A stretch of 64,000 nt of DNA from Hymenobacter glacieicola (GCF_014640315.1 NZ_BMGS01000007.1:124001-188000), one strand, 5' to 3'. Counted from the stretch's first letter, positions 36,375 through 45,690 are shown. Translations and numbers: made by a program. Notes: a model not told the origin generated them from the sequence alone.

Positions 36375-37352
36375 ATGAATCGTGTCCGGCTCGCGGCTAT
36401 TCGTTTGGGACTCGGGATTAGCCTGCTCGGTGCGGCGGGCCGGGCCCAGGCCCAGTCTGCTGCTCCCGCCCCGGCCGCTGCCGAAACCCCGGTAGCGCCC
36501 CCTGCCGCCCCTACCTCCGCGCCCGCGCCTACTCCCGCGGGCAGCCAGCCCGTGCAGCTGCCCCTACCACAGGCCAGCCCCCGGGCCCTGGTCAGCCAAA
36601 CCTTCGGGCTGACGGAGGTAACCGTGGAGTACCACGCGCCAGCCGTACGGGCGCGCGCCGTGTGGGGCAGCCTGGTTCCCTACGACCAGGTGTGGCGGGC
36701 GGGTGCCAACGAGAATACGCTCGTTACCTTCTCCACGCCCGTGCTGCTGCGCGGGCAACTGGTGCCGGCGGGCCAGTACTCGTATTACGTGGTTCCCCAC
36801 CAAGACCGGGACTGGGAGCTGGTCCTGAACCGGGTGACCACGCACTGGGGCGCCGAGGGTTACGACCAGCGCGACGACGTGGTGCGGGTGCCGGCCATGC
36901 CGGAAACGGCGCCCTTCCACGAAAACCTGCTCTACTGGTTTTCCGACATTAAACCCACGGGCGCCCACCTGAACCTGACCTGGGAAAAGCGCACCCTCAC
37001 GCTCCCCATCGAGACCGAAGTGCACAAACAGGTGCTCAGCGGCATTGAGCGGGTGCTGCAGCAAAAGCCCGGCGACTGGCAGCTGCTGGCCCAGGCGGCC
37101 GACTACCTGGTGCAAAACAACATCGAGGCCGAGCGCGCCCTTACCTACATTAATGAGTCGTTGCGCCTGCAGGATGCGGCCACCAACAACTGGGTGAAAG
37201 CTCGTCTGCTGGCCCAGCAGCAGGATTTCGGCACGGCCATCGTGTACGCGCGCAAGGCCATCAAGCTCGGCGACAAGGAAGACAGCACGTTTAAGAGCCA
37301 GCTGCCCAGCATGCGCATCGCCCTTACGGAGTGGCAGGCCAAAGCCTACTAG
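36375..37352 (+). CDS. DUF2911 secreted protein
   Basis: The 325-residue protein starts at ATG 36375 with a signal peptide (to about 27, GRAQAQS) and a Pro/Ala linker (28-60). The DUF2911 domain follows: LVSQTFGLTEVTVEYHAPAV, VWGSLVPYDQVWRAGANENT, PAGQYSYYVVP and NLTWEKRTLTLPIET. The last ~110 residues are TPR-like helices. DUF2911 proteins are typical of Bacteroidota and their role is unknown. Divergent from the his operon; followed by a strong terminator. Confidence 0.92.
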   Translation: MNRVRLAAIRLGLGISLLGAAGRAQAQSAAPAPAAAETPVAPPAAPTSAPAPTPAGSQPVQLPLPQASPRALVSQTFGLTEVTVEYHAPAVRARAVWGSLVPYDQVWRAGANENTLVTFSTPVLLRGQLVPAGQYSYYVVPHQDRDWELVLNRVTTHWGAEGYDQRDDVVRVPAMPETAPFHENLLYWFSDIKPTGAHLNLTWEKRTLTLPIETEVHKQVLSGIERVLQQKPGDWQLLAQAADYLVQNNIEAERALTYINESLRLQDAATNNWVKARLLAQQQDFGTAIVYARKAIKLGDKEDSTFKSQLPSMRIALTEWQAKAY

Positions 37353-37383
37353 CGCCCGGCCCTACCTCCCGTTCCCCTTTTTC

Positions 37384-37415
37384 AAAGCCGCCCTGCCCGC
37401 AGGGCGGCTTTTTTT
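37384..37415 (+). terminator. Terminator of the DUF2911 gene
   Basis: The stem AAAGCCGCCCTGC / CAGGGCGGCTTT is followed by seven Ts, 31 bp past the stop. Classic intrinsic terminator. Confidence 0.95.
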
Positions 37416-37447
37416 CTGGGTTACGGCCAGGCGGTTATCTTAGGTCC

Positions 37448-38014
37448 ATGGAAGAATTTCTCAGGCGTTGCCACTCCTTGCACCCGCTTTCAGCGGGGCT
37501 GACGCAGGCCCTGCGCCAGCAGGTCCGGCGCGACACGGCCCAGCCGCGGCAGCACCTGCTGCAACCCGGCCACACGGCCCAGCGGCTGTACTTTCTGGAA
37601 ACCGGGCTGGTGCGCGGCTACTACCTGAAAGAGGGCAAGGAAGTAACCGCCTGGTTTATGCCCGAGGGCAACTTCATCGTTTCCATCCTGAGCTTTTTCT
37701 CCCGGCAGCCCTCCCACGAGTACCTGCAGGCCCTCTCGCATTGCGTGCTGTGGTCCTTGAGCTACGAGCAGCTGCAGGAGCTGTACCGGCAGTTTCCGGA
37801 GTTTAACTTTATCGGCCGTTGTCTCACGGAGCAGTACTACGTGCTCAGTGAGCGGCGGGCCCTGCAGCTGCGCATGCTCTCGGCGGCGGAGCGCTACGAG
37901 CAGCTACTGGCTCACTACCCCGGTATTTTCCAGCGCGTACCGCTCAAAATGCTGGCTTCCCACCTGGGCCTGACCCCGGAAACCCTAAGCCGCCTGCGTG
38001 CCCGCCGTTCTTGA
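37448..38014 (+). CDS. Crp/Fnr family transcription regulator
   Basis: The 188-residue protein has an N-terminal cyclic-nucleotide-binding-type beta roll (LQPGHTAQRLYFLETGLVRGYY, MPEGNFIVSILSFFSRQPS) and a C-terminal helix-turn-helix (VPLKMLASHLGLTPETLSRLRA). It lacks the Arg/Ser phosphate-binding cassette that defines true cAMP receptors, as is usual in this Bacteroidota subgroup, so the ligand is unknown. The fatty acid hydroxylase gene follows 69 bp downstream and is a plausible target. Confidence 0.9.
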   Translation: MEEFLRRCHSLHPLSAGLTQALRQQVRRDTAQPRQHLLQPGHTAQRLYFLETGLVRGYYLKEGKEVTAWFMPEGNFIVSILSFFSRQPSHEYLQALSHCVLWSLSYEQLQELYRQFPEFNFIGRCLTEQYYVLSERRALQLRMLSAAERYEQLLAHYPGIFQRVPLKMLASHLGLTPETLSRLRARRS

Positions 38015-38083
38015 TAAATATCAAGGGTTGCCTGGTGCCGCCGCCGCACCTTTGAAGCAGGATTTCACCACCCCCCGCTTCTT

Positions 38084-38896
38084 ATGCACCTCAATATTCC
38101 GGCGGCTTTGTTCTGCAGCAGCCCCGCCCTGAGCCTGACGCTGCCGCCGTGGGGCGCGCCGCCCCTGCTGGTCCTTATTTTCGGGGCCTTTGTCTTTTGC
38201 TTCGTGCTGGAGCGCCTAATTCCCGGCTGGAAGCTGCCCCGGATTGCCACTTGGCCCCTGCGGGTGCTGACCATAAACCTGGCCCAGCTGCTGGTGGTAG
38301 TGGTAGCCGGAATAACCTGGGAAAAGTGGTTTTCGGCCTACTCCCTACTGCACGTGTCGCGCTACGTGGGGCCGGTACCCGGCGGGCTGCTGGCCTACGT
38401 GGTGGCGACGTTCGTATTCTACTGGTGGCATCGCTGGCGTCATACCCAGGATTTTCTGTGGCTGCACTTCCACCAGATTCATCACAGCCCGCGGCGGATT
38501 GAGGTCATCACTTCCTTTTACAAGCACCCGCTGGAGATGACCGTGAATTCTCTTATCGGTGGGCTGCTGGTGTACACGATGCTGGGCTTGAGCCCCGCCG
38601 CCGGGGCTGTATACACGCTCTGCACCGCCCTGGGCGAGTTTTTCTACCACACCAATGTGCGCACTCCCCGTTGGGTGGGCTACGTTTTTCAGCGCCCCGA
38701 AATGCACCGCGTCCATCACCAATACCAGCAGCACAGCCATAACTACGGCGACCTGGTCATCTGGGACTGGCTGTTCGGCACCTACCGCAACCCCGCTGAA
38801 TTCCGGGCTACCTGCGGCTTCGACGCCGACAAAGAAGAGCAGCTCGGGGCCATGCTCTGCTTCCGGGATGTGCACCAGACAGCCCAGCAGGACTAA
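38084..38896 (+). CDS. Sterol desaturase / fatty acid hydroxylase family protein
   Basis: The 270-residue membrane enzyme has about four hydrophobic segments and the di-iron histidine boxes: HRWRH (116-120), HQIHH (130-134) and HRVHH (208-212), plus scattered His in between (FYKHP, FFYHTN). Members use O2 to hydroxylate or desaturate lipids, sterols or carotenoids. The substrate is not clear from sequence. It is downstream of the Crp-like gene and convergent with the TonB-dependent receptor gene across a long inverted repeat. Confidence 0.92.
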   Translation: MHLNIPAALFCSSPALSLTLPPWGAPPLLVLIFGAFVFCFVLERLIPGWKLPRIATWPLRVLTINLAQLLVVVVAGITWEKWFSAYSLLHVSRYVGPVPGGLLAYVVATFVFYWWHRWRHTQDFLWLHFHQIHHSPRRIEVITSFYKHPLEMTVNSLIGGLLVYTMLGLSPAAGAVYTLCTALGEFFYHTNVRTPRWVGYVFQRPEMHRVHHQYQQHSHNYGDLVIWDWLFGTYRNPAEFRATCGFDADKEEQLGAMLCFRDVHQTAQQD

Positions 38897-38932
38897 TGCA
38901 GTACAGGACGGCACTGGTCCTGTCAGGTAATA

Positions 38933-39010
38933 GAACCTGCTACCTTCTAAGAGCACAAGCCCCGCCAAACGCAGGAGGCAAGGCTTCTGCTCTTAGAAGG
39001 TAGCAGGTTC
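38933..39010. terminator. 23-bp inverted repeat between convergent genes
   Basis: Arms at 38933-38955 and 38988-39010 pair perfectly over 23 bp (outer GAACCTGCTACC / GGTAGCAGGTTC) around a 32-nt spacer. It probably terminates both the hydroxylase and the receptor transcripts; no T-run. Confidence 0.8.
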
Positions 39011-39031
39011 CATTCTCGGCGGATGGGCCAA

Positions 39032-41587
39032 TCAGAAACGAGCCGTTACCCGCAGGTTCACGAGCCGGCGCGAGAGGAAGTTGGGGATGGCGTAGAGGCG
39101 GCCATTCAGGTCCTGAATGTAGTTGTAGCCGGCCAGGTTGTCGGCGCCCAGGGCATTAAGCACTTCCAGGCTGGCCCACAGGGTTTTAAGCTGCACGGCG
39201 CGGCCACTGGCTTCCTCCACGGCAGTGCGCAACGTCAGCACTTTGGTAAAGCCCAGATCCACGCGCTTGTAGGCCCGGGTGAGTTTGTTGGTGCCGCGCA
39301 AATCCGGGTTATCGGGCGGACTGAAGGGCAGGCCCGTGCCAAATACCAGGTTCACGTAGCCTTTCACCGAGGGGTTGCCCGGCAGGTTATCCTGCAGAAA
39401 CACGCCCAGGTTCAGGCGCTGGTCGGAGGGCCGGCGAATGTAGCCCTTGGGCTCACGGCCGATGATTGTCTTCTGATCTTCGCTGAAGATGTTAATAGAA
39501 TCCCCGGCCAGGTTTTCGCGGGTAGTGAGCACGCCCAGGCTAAACCACGACTCGGTGCCGGGAATAAACTCCCCGCTTACGCGGGCGTCGAGGCCGGCGG
39601 CGTAGGCTGTGGCGTTGTTCTGGGCGTAGTAGCGCAGGCGCACGTTGTCGATGTCGTAGGGGACTACGTCGGTCAGGTACTTATAGTAAGCCTCGCCGGT
39701 AAAGCGAAACGGGCGGCCCCACTTGGTAAAGCGCAGCTCGTTGCCGACGATGAAATGCAGGGAGCGTTGGGCCCGCAACTCCGGATTCAGCTGACCCTGC
39801 TGAGCTTGCAGAGCCCCAGACTGGTAGCGCAGCTCCCGGTAGAAGGGTGGCTGGTAGTACACCCCGGCCGCGGCCTTCCAGGACACGCGCGGGTTGCGGG
39901 CGCTGGTAAAGGCGTATTGTACCCGGGGGCTGAGGTTGAGCTGCTGATTGACGGTCCAGTAGCTAAGCCGGAGGCCGTAGGTCAGGGTTTTCAGCGAATC
40001 CAGCTGGTAGGTGTGCTGCACGTAGCCCTGAGTGCGGGTGCTTTCCAGCCCCAAGTCGGAGCGCAGGCGGCGGCGGCGGGCATCGGGCACGTAGTTAGCC
40101 GAGTCGGTGAAGCTGTACTCGTTGAGCTCATCCTGAATTCGCTCCCGCCCCACTTTCAGCCCCCAGCGCACGGCGCTTCGCTCCCCGGGCGTCCAGGTGC
40201 CGCGGGTTTCCAGGGTGGCAATACGGGCGGTGAGGTTGTTGCGGGAGTGGTCGAAGCGCGAGCCCAGCCCCCGGCGGTCCAGGTCGCCGTTGTAGTCTTC
40301 CGAGTCCGGGTCGCGGTTGATTTCGGCAATGCTGTAGGCTGCTTCTACGTCGCGGTACTCAAACTCCCGCGAATACAGCAATCCTCCCAGCAACTCCAGC
40401 TGCACGTTGGACCGTAGCGCGTGCCGCAGATTCAGTCCGCCCTGGTACGTATCGTACTGCATGCGCTCCTGCCCCCCGTAGAGGATGTAGAGGCGGGAAA
40501 GCTGGTTGGCGGCGGTGCTAAACGTACTTTCCCCGCTTTCGGGGTTAAAGCGAAAGTCGTTGTGGGCAAACGTGTTAAACACGCTAAGCGTGGTGCGCTC
40601 CAGGTTTTCCCGCGGCCCCAGGGCCAGGGTAATCAGGCTTTGTGCGTCGTAGAACGTGGGGTTGTAGCGGCCCTGCTGCTGCTGCAGGGAGTTGAATACG
40701 TAGGTGGCATTCTTGTAGCGCACCCCAGCCAGGTAGCTGACCCGCTTACTAGGCGAGGCTGCCTCCACGTGGGCCGTGCCGCCCACCAAGCTGGCCGTGG
40801 CGGAGGCGCCAAACGTGGCGGGCTGCTTGTACTCCACATTAAGCACCGAGGACAGCTTGTCGCCAAACTTCGGCTGCCAGCCCCCGGTGGAAAACTCCAC
40901 CCGGTTTACCAGATCCGGATTAATAAAGCTGAGCCCTTCCTGCGTGGCGGCCGTCACCAGAAACGGCCGGTACACCTCAAACCCGTTGACGTAGACCAGG
41001 TTTTCCTCGTAGTTACCGCCCCGCACCGAGTAGGTACTGGTTAACTCATTGGTGCTGGTTACCCCCGGTAGGGTTTTCAGTACGGCGCTGAAGTCGCCGA
41101 AGGGGGAAGGAATTTCCTTGGCGGCGCGCGGGTCCAGGGGAATAATACTGACTTGCTCCCGGGTGTCCGTTGCGTCGGTGCGGCCCCGCACGGTTACGTT
41201 GCCCAGGGCCCGGGTATCCTCGCTCAGCGTAAGGGTCAGCTCACGCTGCTCCTGCAGGTTCAGCGTCAGGCGCTGGGTTTGGTAGCCCAGCCGGCGCACC
41301 ACCAGTACGGGCGCTTTGCCGCTGAGTGGACGCACCACCGGCAGGGCAAACCGGCCCCGGTCGTCGGTGCTGGTGCCGCCCACCAGGCCCTCCACTCCTA
41401 CCGCTACCTGCTCCAGGGGCTGCCCGGCCGCGTCGCGCACGGTGCCCGTCACGAGTACGCGGGCCGTTTGTTGGGCCTGCACGGTGCTCACCGGGCTCAC
41501 GGTCAGGGTCAGCACCGCCCCCACGGGCACGGCCTGCAACAGCAGGGGCAGCCACAGCCCCGAGCGAGAACGGAAAAGTTTCGGCAT
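39032..41587 (-). CDS. TonB-dependent receptor with carboxypeptidase-like N-terminal domain
   Basis: The 851-residue outer-membrane protein has a signal peptide (about 1-39), a CarboxypepD_reg-like beta-sandwich (VTGTVRDAAGQPLEQVAVGV...VVRRLGYQTQRLTLNL), a plug domain (PSPFGDFSAVLKTLPGVTS, TYSVRGGNYEENLVYVNGFE), and a 22-stranded barrel ending in an aromatic strand LVNLRVTARF. It should import a nutrient using ExbB/ExbD/TonB. There is no SusD partner, so it is not a typical SusC polysaccharide importer. It begins 9 bp after rpe on the same strand. Confidence 0.93.
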   Translation of the reverse strand: MPKLFRSRSGLWLPLLLQAVPVGAVLTLTVSPVSTVQAQQTARVLVTGTVRDAAGQPLEQVAVGVEGLVGGTSTDDRGRFALPVVRPLSGKAPVLVVRRLGYQTQRLTLNLQEQRELTLTLSEDTRALGNVTVRGRTDATDTREQVSIIPLDPRAAKEIPSPFGDFSAVLKTLPGVTSTNELTSTYSVRGGNYEENLVYVNGFEVYRPFLVTAATQEGLSFINPDLVNRVEFSTGGWQPKFGDKLSSVLNVEYKQPATFGASATASLVGGTAHVEAASPSKRVSYLAGVRYKNATYVFNSLQQQQGRYNPTFYDAQSLITLALGPRENLERTTLSVFNTFAHNDFRFNPESGESTFSTAANQLSRLYILYGGQERMQYDTYQGGLNLRHALRSNVQLELLGGLLYSREFEYRDVEAAYSIAEINRDPDSEDYNGDLDRRGLGSRFDHSRNNLTARIATLETRGTWTPGERSAVRWGLKVGRERIQDELNEYSFTDSANYVPDARRRRLRSDLGLESTRTQGYVQHTYQLDSLKTLTYGLRLSYWTVNQQLNLSPRVQYAFTSARNPRVSWKAAAGVYYQPPFYRELRYQSGALQAQQGQLNPELRAQRSLHFIVGNELRFTKWGRPFRFTGEAYYKYLTDVVPYDIDNVRLRYYAQNNATAYAAGLDARVSGEFIPGTESWFSLGVLTTRENLAGDSINIFSEDQKTIIGREPKGYIRRPSDQRLNLGVFLQDNLPGNPSVKGYVNLVFGTGLPFSPPDNPDLRGTNKLTRAYKRVDLGFTKVLTLRTAVEEASGRAVQLKTLWASLEVLNALGADNLAGYNYIQDLNGRLYAIPNFLSRRLVNLRVTARF

Positions 41588-41596
41588 CCGGGCGGC

Positions 41597-42301
41597 TTAG
41601 TTGTAGTCTTCGGTGTCCGCGGCCAGGGCCGAGAGTTGCTGGCGCATCTGGGCCAGCGTAGCCACCGGGTCGGGAGAATTAAACACAAAGGAACCCGCCA
41701 CCAGCACATCGGCGCCGGCTTCCACCAGGGCCGCGGCGTTGTCCAGGGTTACCCCGCCGTCAATTTCAATCAGGGCCGCCGAGCCACTATCGACCAGCAG
41801 CTCCTTGAGGGCGGCTACTTTGCGCAGGGTGTTAGGAATGAAGGCCTGCCCCCCAAAGCCCGGGTTCACCGACATCACGCAGACCAGGTCAAGGTCGGCG
41901 GCAATGTCCTCGAGCACCCAAACGGGCGTGTGGGGGTTCAGGGCTACCCCGGCCCGGCACCCCAGCTGCTTAATTTGCTGAATAACCCGGTGCAGGTGGG
42001 TACAGGCCTCGTAGTGCACGGTAATGTTGGCCGCGCCTGCCTCGCGGAAGGCGCTGAGAAAGTGCTGGGGCTCCTCAATCATCAAATGCACGTCGATGGG
42101 CTGCTGGGCGTGGCGGTGTACGGCCTGCAACACCGGAATGCCAAAGGAAATATTGGGCACGAAGCGCCCGTCCATCACGTCGAAGTGCAGCCAGTCGGCG
42201 GCGGAGCCGGCCAGCCGCTCCGTTTCGGATTGCAGATTGCCAAAATCAGCGGCCAAGAGGGAGGGTGCCAGCAGCGGGGCCATACGACGGGTAGAGTTCA
42301 T
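41597..42301 (-). CDS. rpe: Ribulose-phosphate 3-epimerase
   Basis: The 234-residue TIM barrel interconverts ribulose 5-phosphate and xylulose 5-phosphate in the pentose phosphate pathway. Signatures: LLAPSLLAADFGNL, WLHFDVMDGRFVPNISFG with metal His and Asp, DVHLMIEEP, VCVMSVNPGFGGQAFIP and EIDGGVTLDNAAAL. Full length. The ATG at 42301 is only 4 nt from a TACTTTCG element, so the mRNA may be leaderless. The receptor gene follows at 9 bp, an unexpected operon partner. Confidence 0.97.
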   Translation of the reverse strand: MNSTRRMAPLLAPSLLAADFGNLQSETERLAGSAADWLHFDVMDGRFVPNISFGIPVLQAVHRHAQQPIDVHLMIEEPQHFLSAFREAGAANITVHYEACTHLHRVIQQIKQLGCRAGVALNPHTPVWVLEDIAADLDLVCVMSVNPGFGGQAFIPNTLRKVAALKELLVDSGSAALIEIDGGVTLDNAAALVEAGADVLVAGSFVFNSPDPVATLAQMRQQLSALAADTEDYN

Positions 42302-42305
42302 CCTG

Positions 42306-42313
42306 CGAAAGTA
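42306..42313 (-). promoter_or_regulatory. -7-like element of rpe
   Basis: TACTTTCG on the minus strand is one base from TAnnTTTG and lies 4 nt before the rpe ATG. Confidence 0.4.
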
Positions 42314-42419
42314 GCGGATTGCCGTGAGCCGGCGGTAAGGGGCGCAGCTAATCCTGCGGCGAATCCAGGGGGTAGCAACTTCGCACCTAACGGGGTACCA
42401 TAAGCGTAGTCAGCATAAC

Positions 42420-42452
42420 GAGGCCCCGAAACAGCTAGTATTCCGGGGCCTC
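42420..42452 (-). terminator. Terminator of the zinc-ribbon gene
   Basis: The stem GAGGCCCCG / CGGGGCCTC with an additional AA/TT pair across a one-base bulge, 38 bp past the stop of the minus-strand gene. Confidence 0.7.
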
Positions 42453-42490
42453 TATATGAAAGTAAGCGTGGGCGTGCGAGCTGGGGTAGC

Positions 42491-42811
42491 CTAGCTGGGC
42501 TTTTCCCAGGCGCGCCAGTCCAGTTTGCCGTCCTCCGTCTTGCGCAGAAATACGGTCTGGTCGTCGTCCTGCCGCTTGCCGAAGGTCACGTCGCCGCGAC
42601 AGTCCAGGCATTTGACGGACGTGTATTTGAATTTATCCTGGGCAACCCGGGCCGTCAGGTCCAGGTTATCGGAGCCGCAGAGGCCACACTTGGGCACATC
42701 AGGGAAGCTCAGCCGGTCGTACTCGGCCACTACTTCGTGAAAGTTAGGGCCCTGCACCGTGAAGTGAAACTGCCGGCGCCCAATGCGCTTGGAGACCATC
42801 ATTTGTAACAT
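42491..42811 (-). CDS. Small zinc-ribbon protein of unknown function
   Basis: The 106-residue protein (ATG 42811) opens with a beta-rich half (RRQFHFTVQGPNFHEVV). A zinc ribbon follows with two Cys pairs, KCGLCGSDN and VKCLDCRGD, about 27 residues apart, then TFGKRQDDDQTVFLRK and WRAWEKP. Comparable ribbons occur in phage and mobile-element replication or recombination genes, but I cannot name the family. It stands alone with its own hairpin terminator. The frame is open 78 bp further upstream without a better start. Confidence 0.65.
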   Translation of the reverse strand: MLQMMVSKRIGRRQFHFTVQGPNFHEVVAEYDRLSFPDVPKCGLCGSDNLDLTARVAQDKFKYTSVKCLDCRGDVTFGKRQDDDQTVFLRKTEDGKLDWRAWEKPS

Positions 42812-42957
42812 ACTGGAAGAGAGTTGGAAGTGTAAAATCGACGCGCAGTCGTGTTCAATCAACAGAACCCGGCCCCGAATAAGTCCCAAGTTAGCTAATT
42901 AAATGTGCATATAGCTAATAAAAATAGCAAGCATTTTTCCCGGGCTCGAATACTAAA

Positions 42958-43006
42958 AACTGGGGTAGACTGCTCATAACCACGTTAAGAGCAGTCTACC
43001 CCAGTT
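42958..43006 (-). terminator. Long hairpin after the subtilase gene
   Basis: An 18-bp perfect stem (AACTGGGGTAGACTGCTC / GAGCAGTCTACCCCAGTT) with a 13-nt loop begins 26 bp past the subtilase stop on the minus strand. Confidence 0.85.
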
Positions 43007-43031
43007 AGCAAGAAGCGCAGTCAAGCAGCCG

Positions 43032-44747
43032 CTAGAGTTTAACGAACCGGACCGTGCGCTGCTCGCGGCCGGCGCTGATGGTGCAGGTGTACACGCCCTT
43101 CACCAGCAGGCCCGGCTGCAGGCGCACGGCGCTGGCCGAAGTGGGCGCTACCTGCTGCTCGGCCACCAGTGCCCCCCGGGCATCAAAGATGCGCACTAGG
43201 AGCGGTACGGCCTGAAAACCCACGGCTAGCTGCAGGTACAGCTCCGTTTCCTTGATTGGGTTAGGGTAAATGAATAGCTCCTGCTGGGCCGCCGCGAGGG
43301 TAGCGGCCAGGGGCGTACCGGGATTGGCCAGGTTGTAGGCCTGCACGAAATGAGGAATTCCATAGCCGACCTCATCATTGGGCGCCGCGGCCCGGCTGCC
43401 GGAGCGCTGCAGAAAGCTGATGACCTGCTGGGCCGTTAGGCGCGGATTGGCCTGCCAGAAACCCGCCACCATGCCCGCCAGCACCGGGCACGAATAGGAA
43501 GTACCGTTGCCGCGGTTCACGCTGCCATCGGGCGATACAATGGCCGTCTGGAAGCCCATGGCGGCTAGGTTGGGCTTGATGCGGCCGTCGGCGGTAGGCC
43601 CACGGGAGCTGAAGGCGGCCCGCACCAGCAAGGAATCGACGGCTCCTACCGACAGAATGGAATCGGCATCGGCCGGGGCCGTGACGTAGCGCCAGGGGCT
43701 GGCGCCCTCATTGCCCGCGCTGTTGACCACCAGCATTCCTACCCGGGCGGCCACCGTGGCGGCGCGGCTCGACAGGGCCGTGCGCCCGTTTAAATCGGCG
43801 TAGGTGTAGTCGATGGAGGGGTAGTCGAAGGTAGAGTAGCCCAGCGAGGAGCTGATGATGTCCACCCCGGCGGAGTCGGCGTATTCGGCGGCCAGCAGCC
43901 AGTTAGCTTCCTCCACCGGATGCTCGGAAAAGGCATCTTCCGTGATGCAGAGGTGGTAGGTAGCCTTGGGCGCCGTGCCGATGTACACGCCCGGCTGGTT
44001 GCCGGCCATGGTGGAGAGGCACTGCGTACCGTGGTTATTGCGCTGGTAGACGGCCGGGTTTTTATCGACGAAGTTAAATGTGCTGGCCAGCCGCTGCTCT
44101 TGAAACAAGGCCGCAAAAGCCGGCGCCGTGTTCACCCCCGGAAAGCCGGCGTCGAACACGGCAATCTGCATGCCCTCGCCCCGGAAGCCGGCCTCGTGCA
44201 TCTTCACCGCCCCAATCATCTGGGCCTGGGTGAAAGCTTGGCCGTACTGGTTGCGAGTGCTGCGCTGCGGGGTAGCTGGCACTTGGTCCCCGGCGCCGCG
44301 CTTGCGGGTGCCGGGCAGCCCGCGGTTCAGGGTGCGGGCCGAGCGGACGCAGGGCAACGCCTGCAGCTGAAGCAGGGTGGCCGAGTCGCAGGCTACCACG
44401 GCCGCGTTAAACCACCGCGAGGTATACCAGAGCTGGGCTCCGGGCACGGCTTTTACCTGCTGCACGTACGCCGGGCTGACGGGCAAGTCGCGGGGCAGAA
44501 TGGCAATGTTCTGCCGCTGGCGCCGCTGCACGGACCGGGCCGAAAGAAACGTCTGGGGCTGGGCAAGGCTGTGGGGCGTGCCAGCTTTGTCCTTGAAGTA
44601 GACCAGGTGCTTGCGCACCGTGCCCGCCGCGCGGACGGGAGCCGTAGCCGGGCGCGGCGGGTAGTTGCCGGCGGCCACGGCCAGGAGCGCCTGGGTGCTT
44701 ATTCCAGCAAGCAGCACCAAGCGAAGAAAAGGGCGGGATAGAACCAT
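43032..44747 (-). CDS. Secreted S8 (subtilisin-like) protease with T9SS sorting domain
   Basis: The 571-residue protein has a signal peptide (about 1-26), a propeptide-like segment (45-150) and a subtilase domain with Asp199 (AVFDAGFPG), His239 (NNHGTQ), Asn345 (NSAGNEG) and Ser417 (NGTSYSCPVLAG). The last ~80 residues form a type A Por sorting domain: LFIYPNPIKE at its start, a VRIFDARGALV strand, GVYTCTIS and the terminal TVRFVKL. This predicts export across the outer membrane by the type IX system and attachment to the surface or release. T9SS components are not in this window. Downstream of the lipoprotein gene on the same strand. Confidence 0.94.
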   Translation of the reverse strand: MVLSRPFLRLVLLAGISTQALLAVAAGNYPPRPATAPVRAAGTVRKHLVYFKDKAGTPHSLAQPQTFLSARSVQRRQRQNIAILPRDLPVSPAYVQQVKAVPGAQLWYTSRWFNAAVVACDSATLLQLQALPCVRSARTLNRGLPGTRKRGAGDQVPATPQRSTRNQYGQAFTQAQMIGAVKMHEAGFRGEGMQIAVFDAGFPGVNTAPAFAALFQEQRLASTFNFVDKNPAVYQRNNHGTQCLSTMAGNQPGVYIGTAPKATYHLCITEDAFSEHPVEEANWLLAAEYADSAGVDIISSSLGYSTFDYPSIDYTYADLNGRTALSSRAATVAARVGMLVVNSAGNEGASPWRYVTAPADADSILSVGAVDSLLVRAAFSSRGPTADGRIKPNLAAMGFQTAIVSPDGSVNRGNGTSYSCPVLAGMVAGFWQANPRLTAQQVISFLQRSGSRAAAPNDEVGYGIPHFVQAYNLANPGTPLAATLAAAQQELFIYPNPIKETELYLQLAVGFQAVPLLVRIFDARGALVAEQQVAPTSASAVRLQPGLLVKGVYTCTISAGREQRTVRFVKL

Positions 44748-44861
44748 TCGTATGCCGAATTGACTTGCCGGAAGATACGAAGGAATCCGGGATGTTGTCC
44801 TTTTCCGGGCCGCTTTGCACTACCGCACGGCCCTTACTTCGCGGCAACCCTACCCCCCACT

Positions 44862-44903
44862 AACCACCACGCCGAAGCGAGAAGTCGCTCCGGCGTGGTG
44901 GTT
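44862..44903 (-). terminator. Hairpin after the lipoprotein gene
   Basis: The outer stem AACCACCACGCCG / CGGCGTGGTGGTT (13 bp) continues through one mismatch into AGCGA/TCGCT, with a 4-nt loop, 31 bp past the stop. It separates this gene from the subtilase. Confidence 0.85.
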
Positions 44904-44934
44904 GAGAAAACGGACGGGTACTGGAGTAGCGCTC

Positions 44935-45690
44935 CTACTTTCCGGAAGCAATCAGCACTTCGCTGCGGGACTGGCCCTGCTGCTTAAAGGCCGGATTGCA
45001 GCCCACCGCGTCGCAGCGGCTGATAAAGCGCCGGCGCACCCGGTACACCGGCCCGATGCCCCGGGCAAACGTGGTGCGTAGCACCGTGGTATAGGCCGCA
45101 TTCACGTCCTGCGCCAGGTCGTTGACGGTAGTAACCGTGTGCTCGTACTGGTAGGTTTGCCCGCCGCGGGTGATGCTGAACGGCCGGTCCGCGCCCACGT
45201 AAAAGCGGTTTACTACCGTCAGCGAATCCAGGGTATTAAAGGCGTTGATGTTCCAGCGTTTGCCTTCCTGCACCGGAAACACCAGCTCCACGGTGCGGCG
45301 GTTATGGCGCTGCTCCGTCAAGGCCTGACCTTTCACGGCCACGGTAATCACCGAGTCTATCTTCCAGGCATCCGTGGCCAGGGTGCGGCGGGAGCGGATA
45401 ACGCGGTACACGGGCTGGCCGGTAGCGTCGGGCTCCAGGGCCGTATCGACCTGCTCGCGAAACTGAAAGCGGCTCACGGTCGGCACGTTGGCCTGGTAGG
45501 AAGTATCAATTACGTCGTAGATGCGGTAGGCGCCCTGCTCCAGGGGGTAGTAGTTCCGGCCTTGGTCTGGCACGGGTACGGTTTCGTTTTCACAGCTGGT
45601 TAAGCCCACAGCGGCGCCAAGTAGGAACAGGCCGCCAGCGCGGGCGGTACGCCGAAGCAAGAAAGCAAGTAGAGGATACGTCTTGTTCAT
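44935..45690 (-). CDS. Lipoprotein of unknown function
   Basis: The 251-residue protein has a lipoprotein signal ending LTSC (Cys33) and a mature beta-rich chain starting with YYPLEQGAYRIYDVIDTSY. The phrases VTVNDLAQDVNAAYTTVLRTTFARGIGPVYRV show the pattern of Bacteroidota proteins whose domain begins PLxxGxxWxY. Predicted to face the periplasm or cell surface. No catalytic residues are seen. A possible -7 element TATTTTTC (45716-45709, minus) lies 18 nt upstream. Confidence 0.75.
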   Translation of the reverse strand: MNKTYPLLAFLLRRTARAGGLFLLGAAVGLTSCENETVPVPDQGRNYYPLEQGAYRIYDVIDTSYQANVPTVSRFQFREQVDTALEPDATGQPVYRVIRSRRTLATDAWKIDSVITVAVKGQALTEQRHNRRTVELVFPVQEGKRWNINAFNTLDSLTVVNRFYVGADRPFSITRGGQTYQYEHTVTTVNDLAQDVNAAYTTVLRTTFARGIGPVYRVRRRFISRCDAVGCNPAFKQQGQSRSEVLIASGK

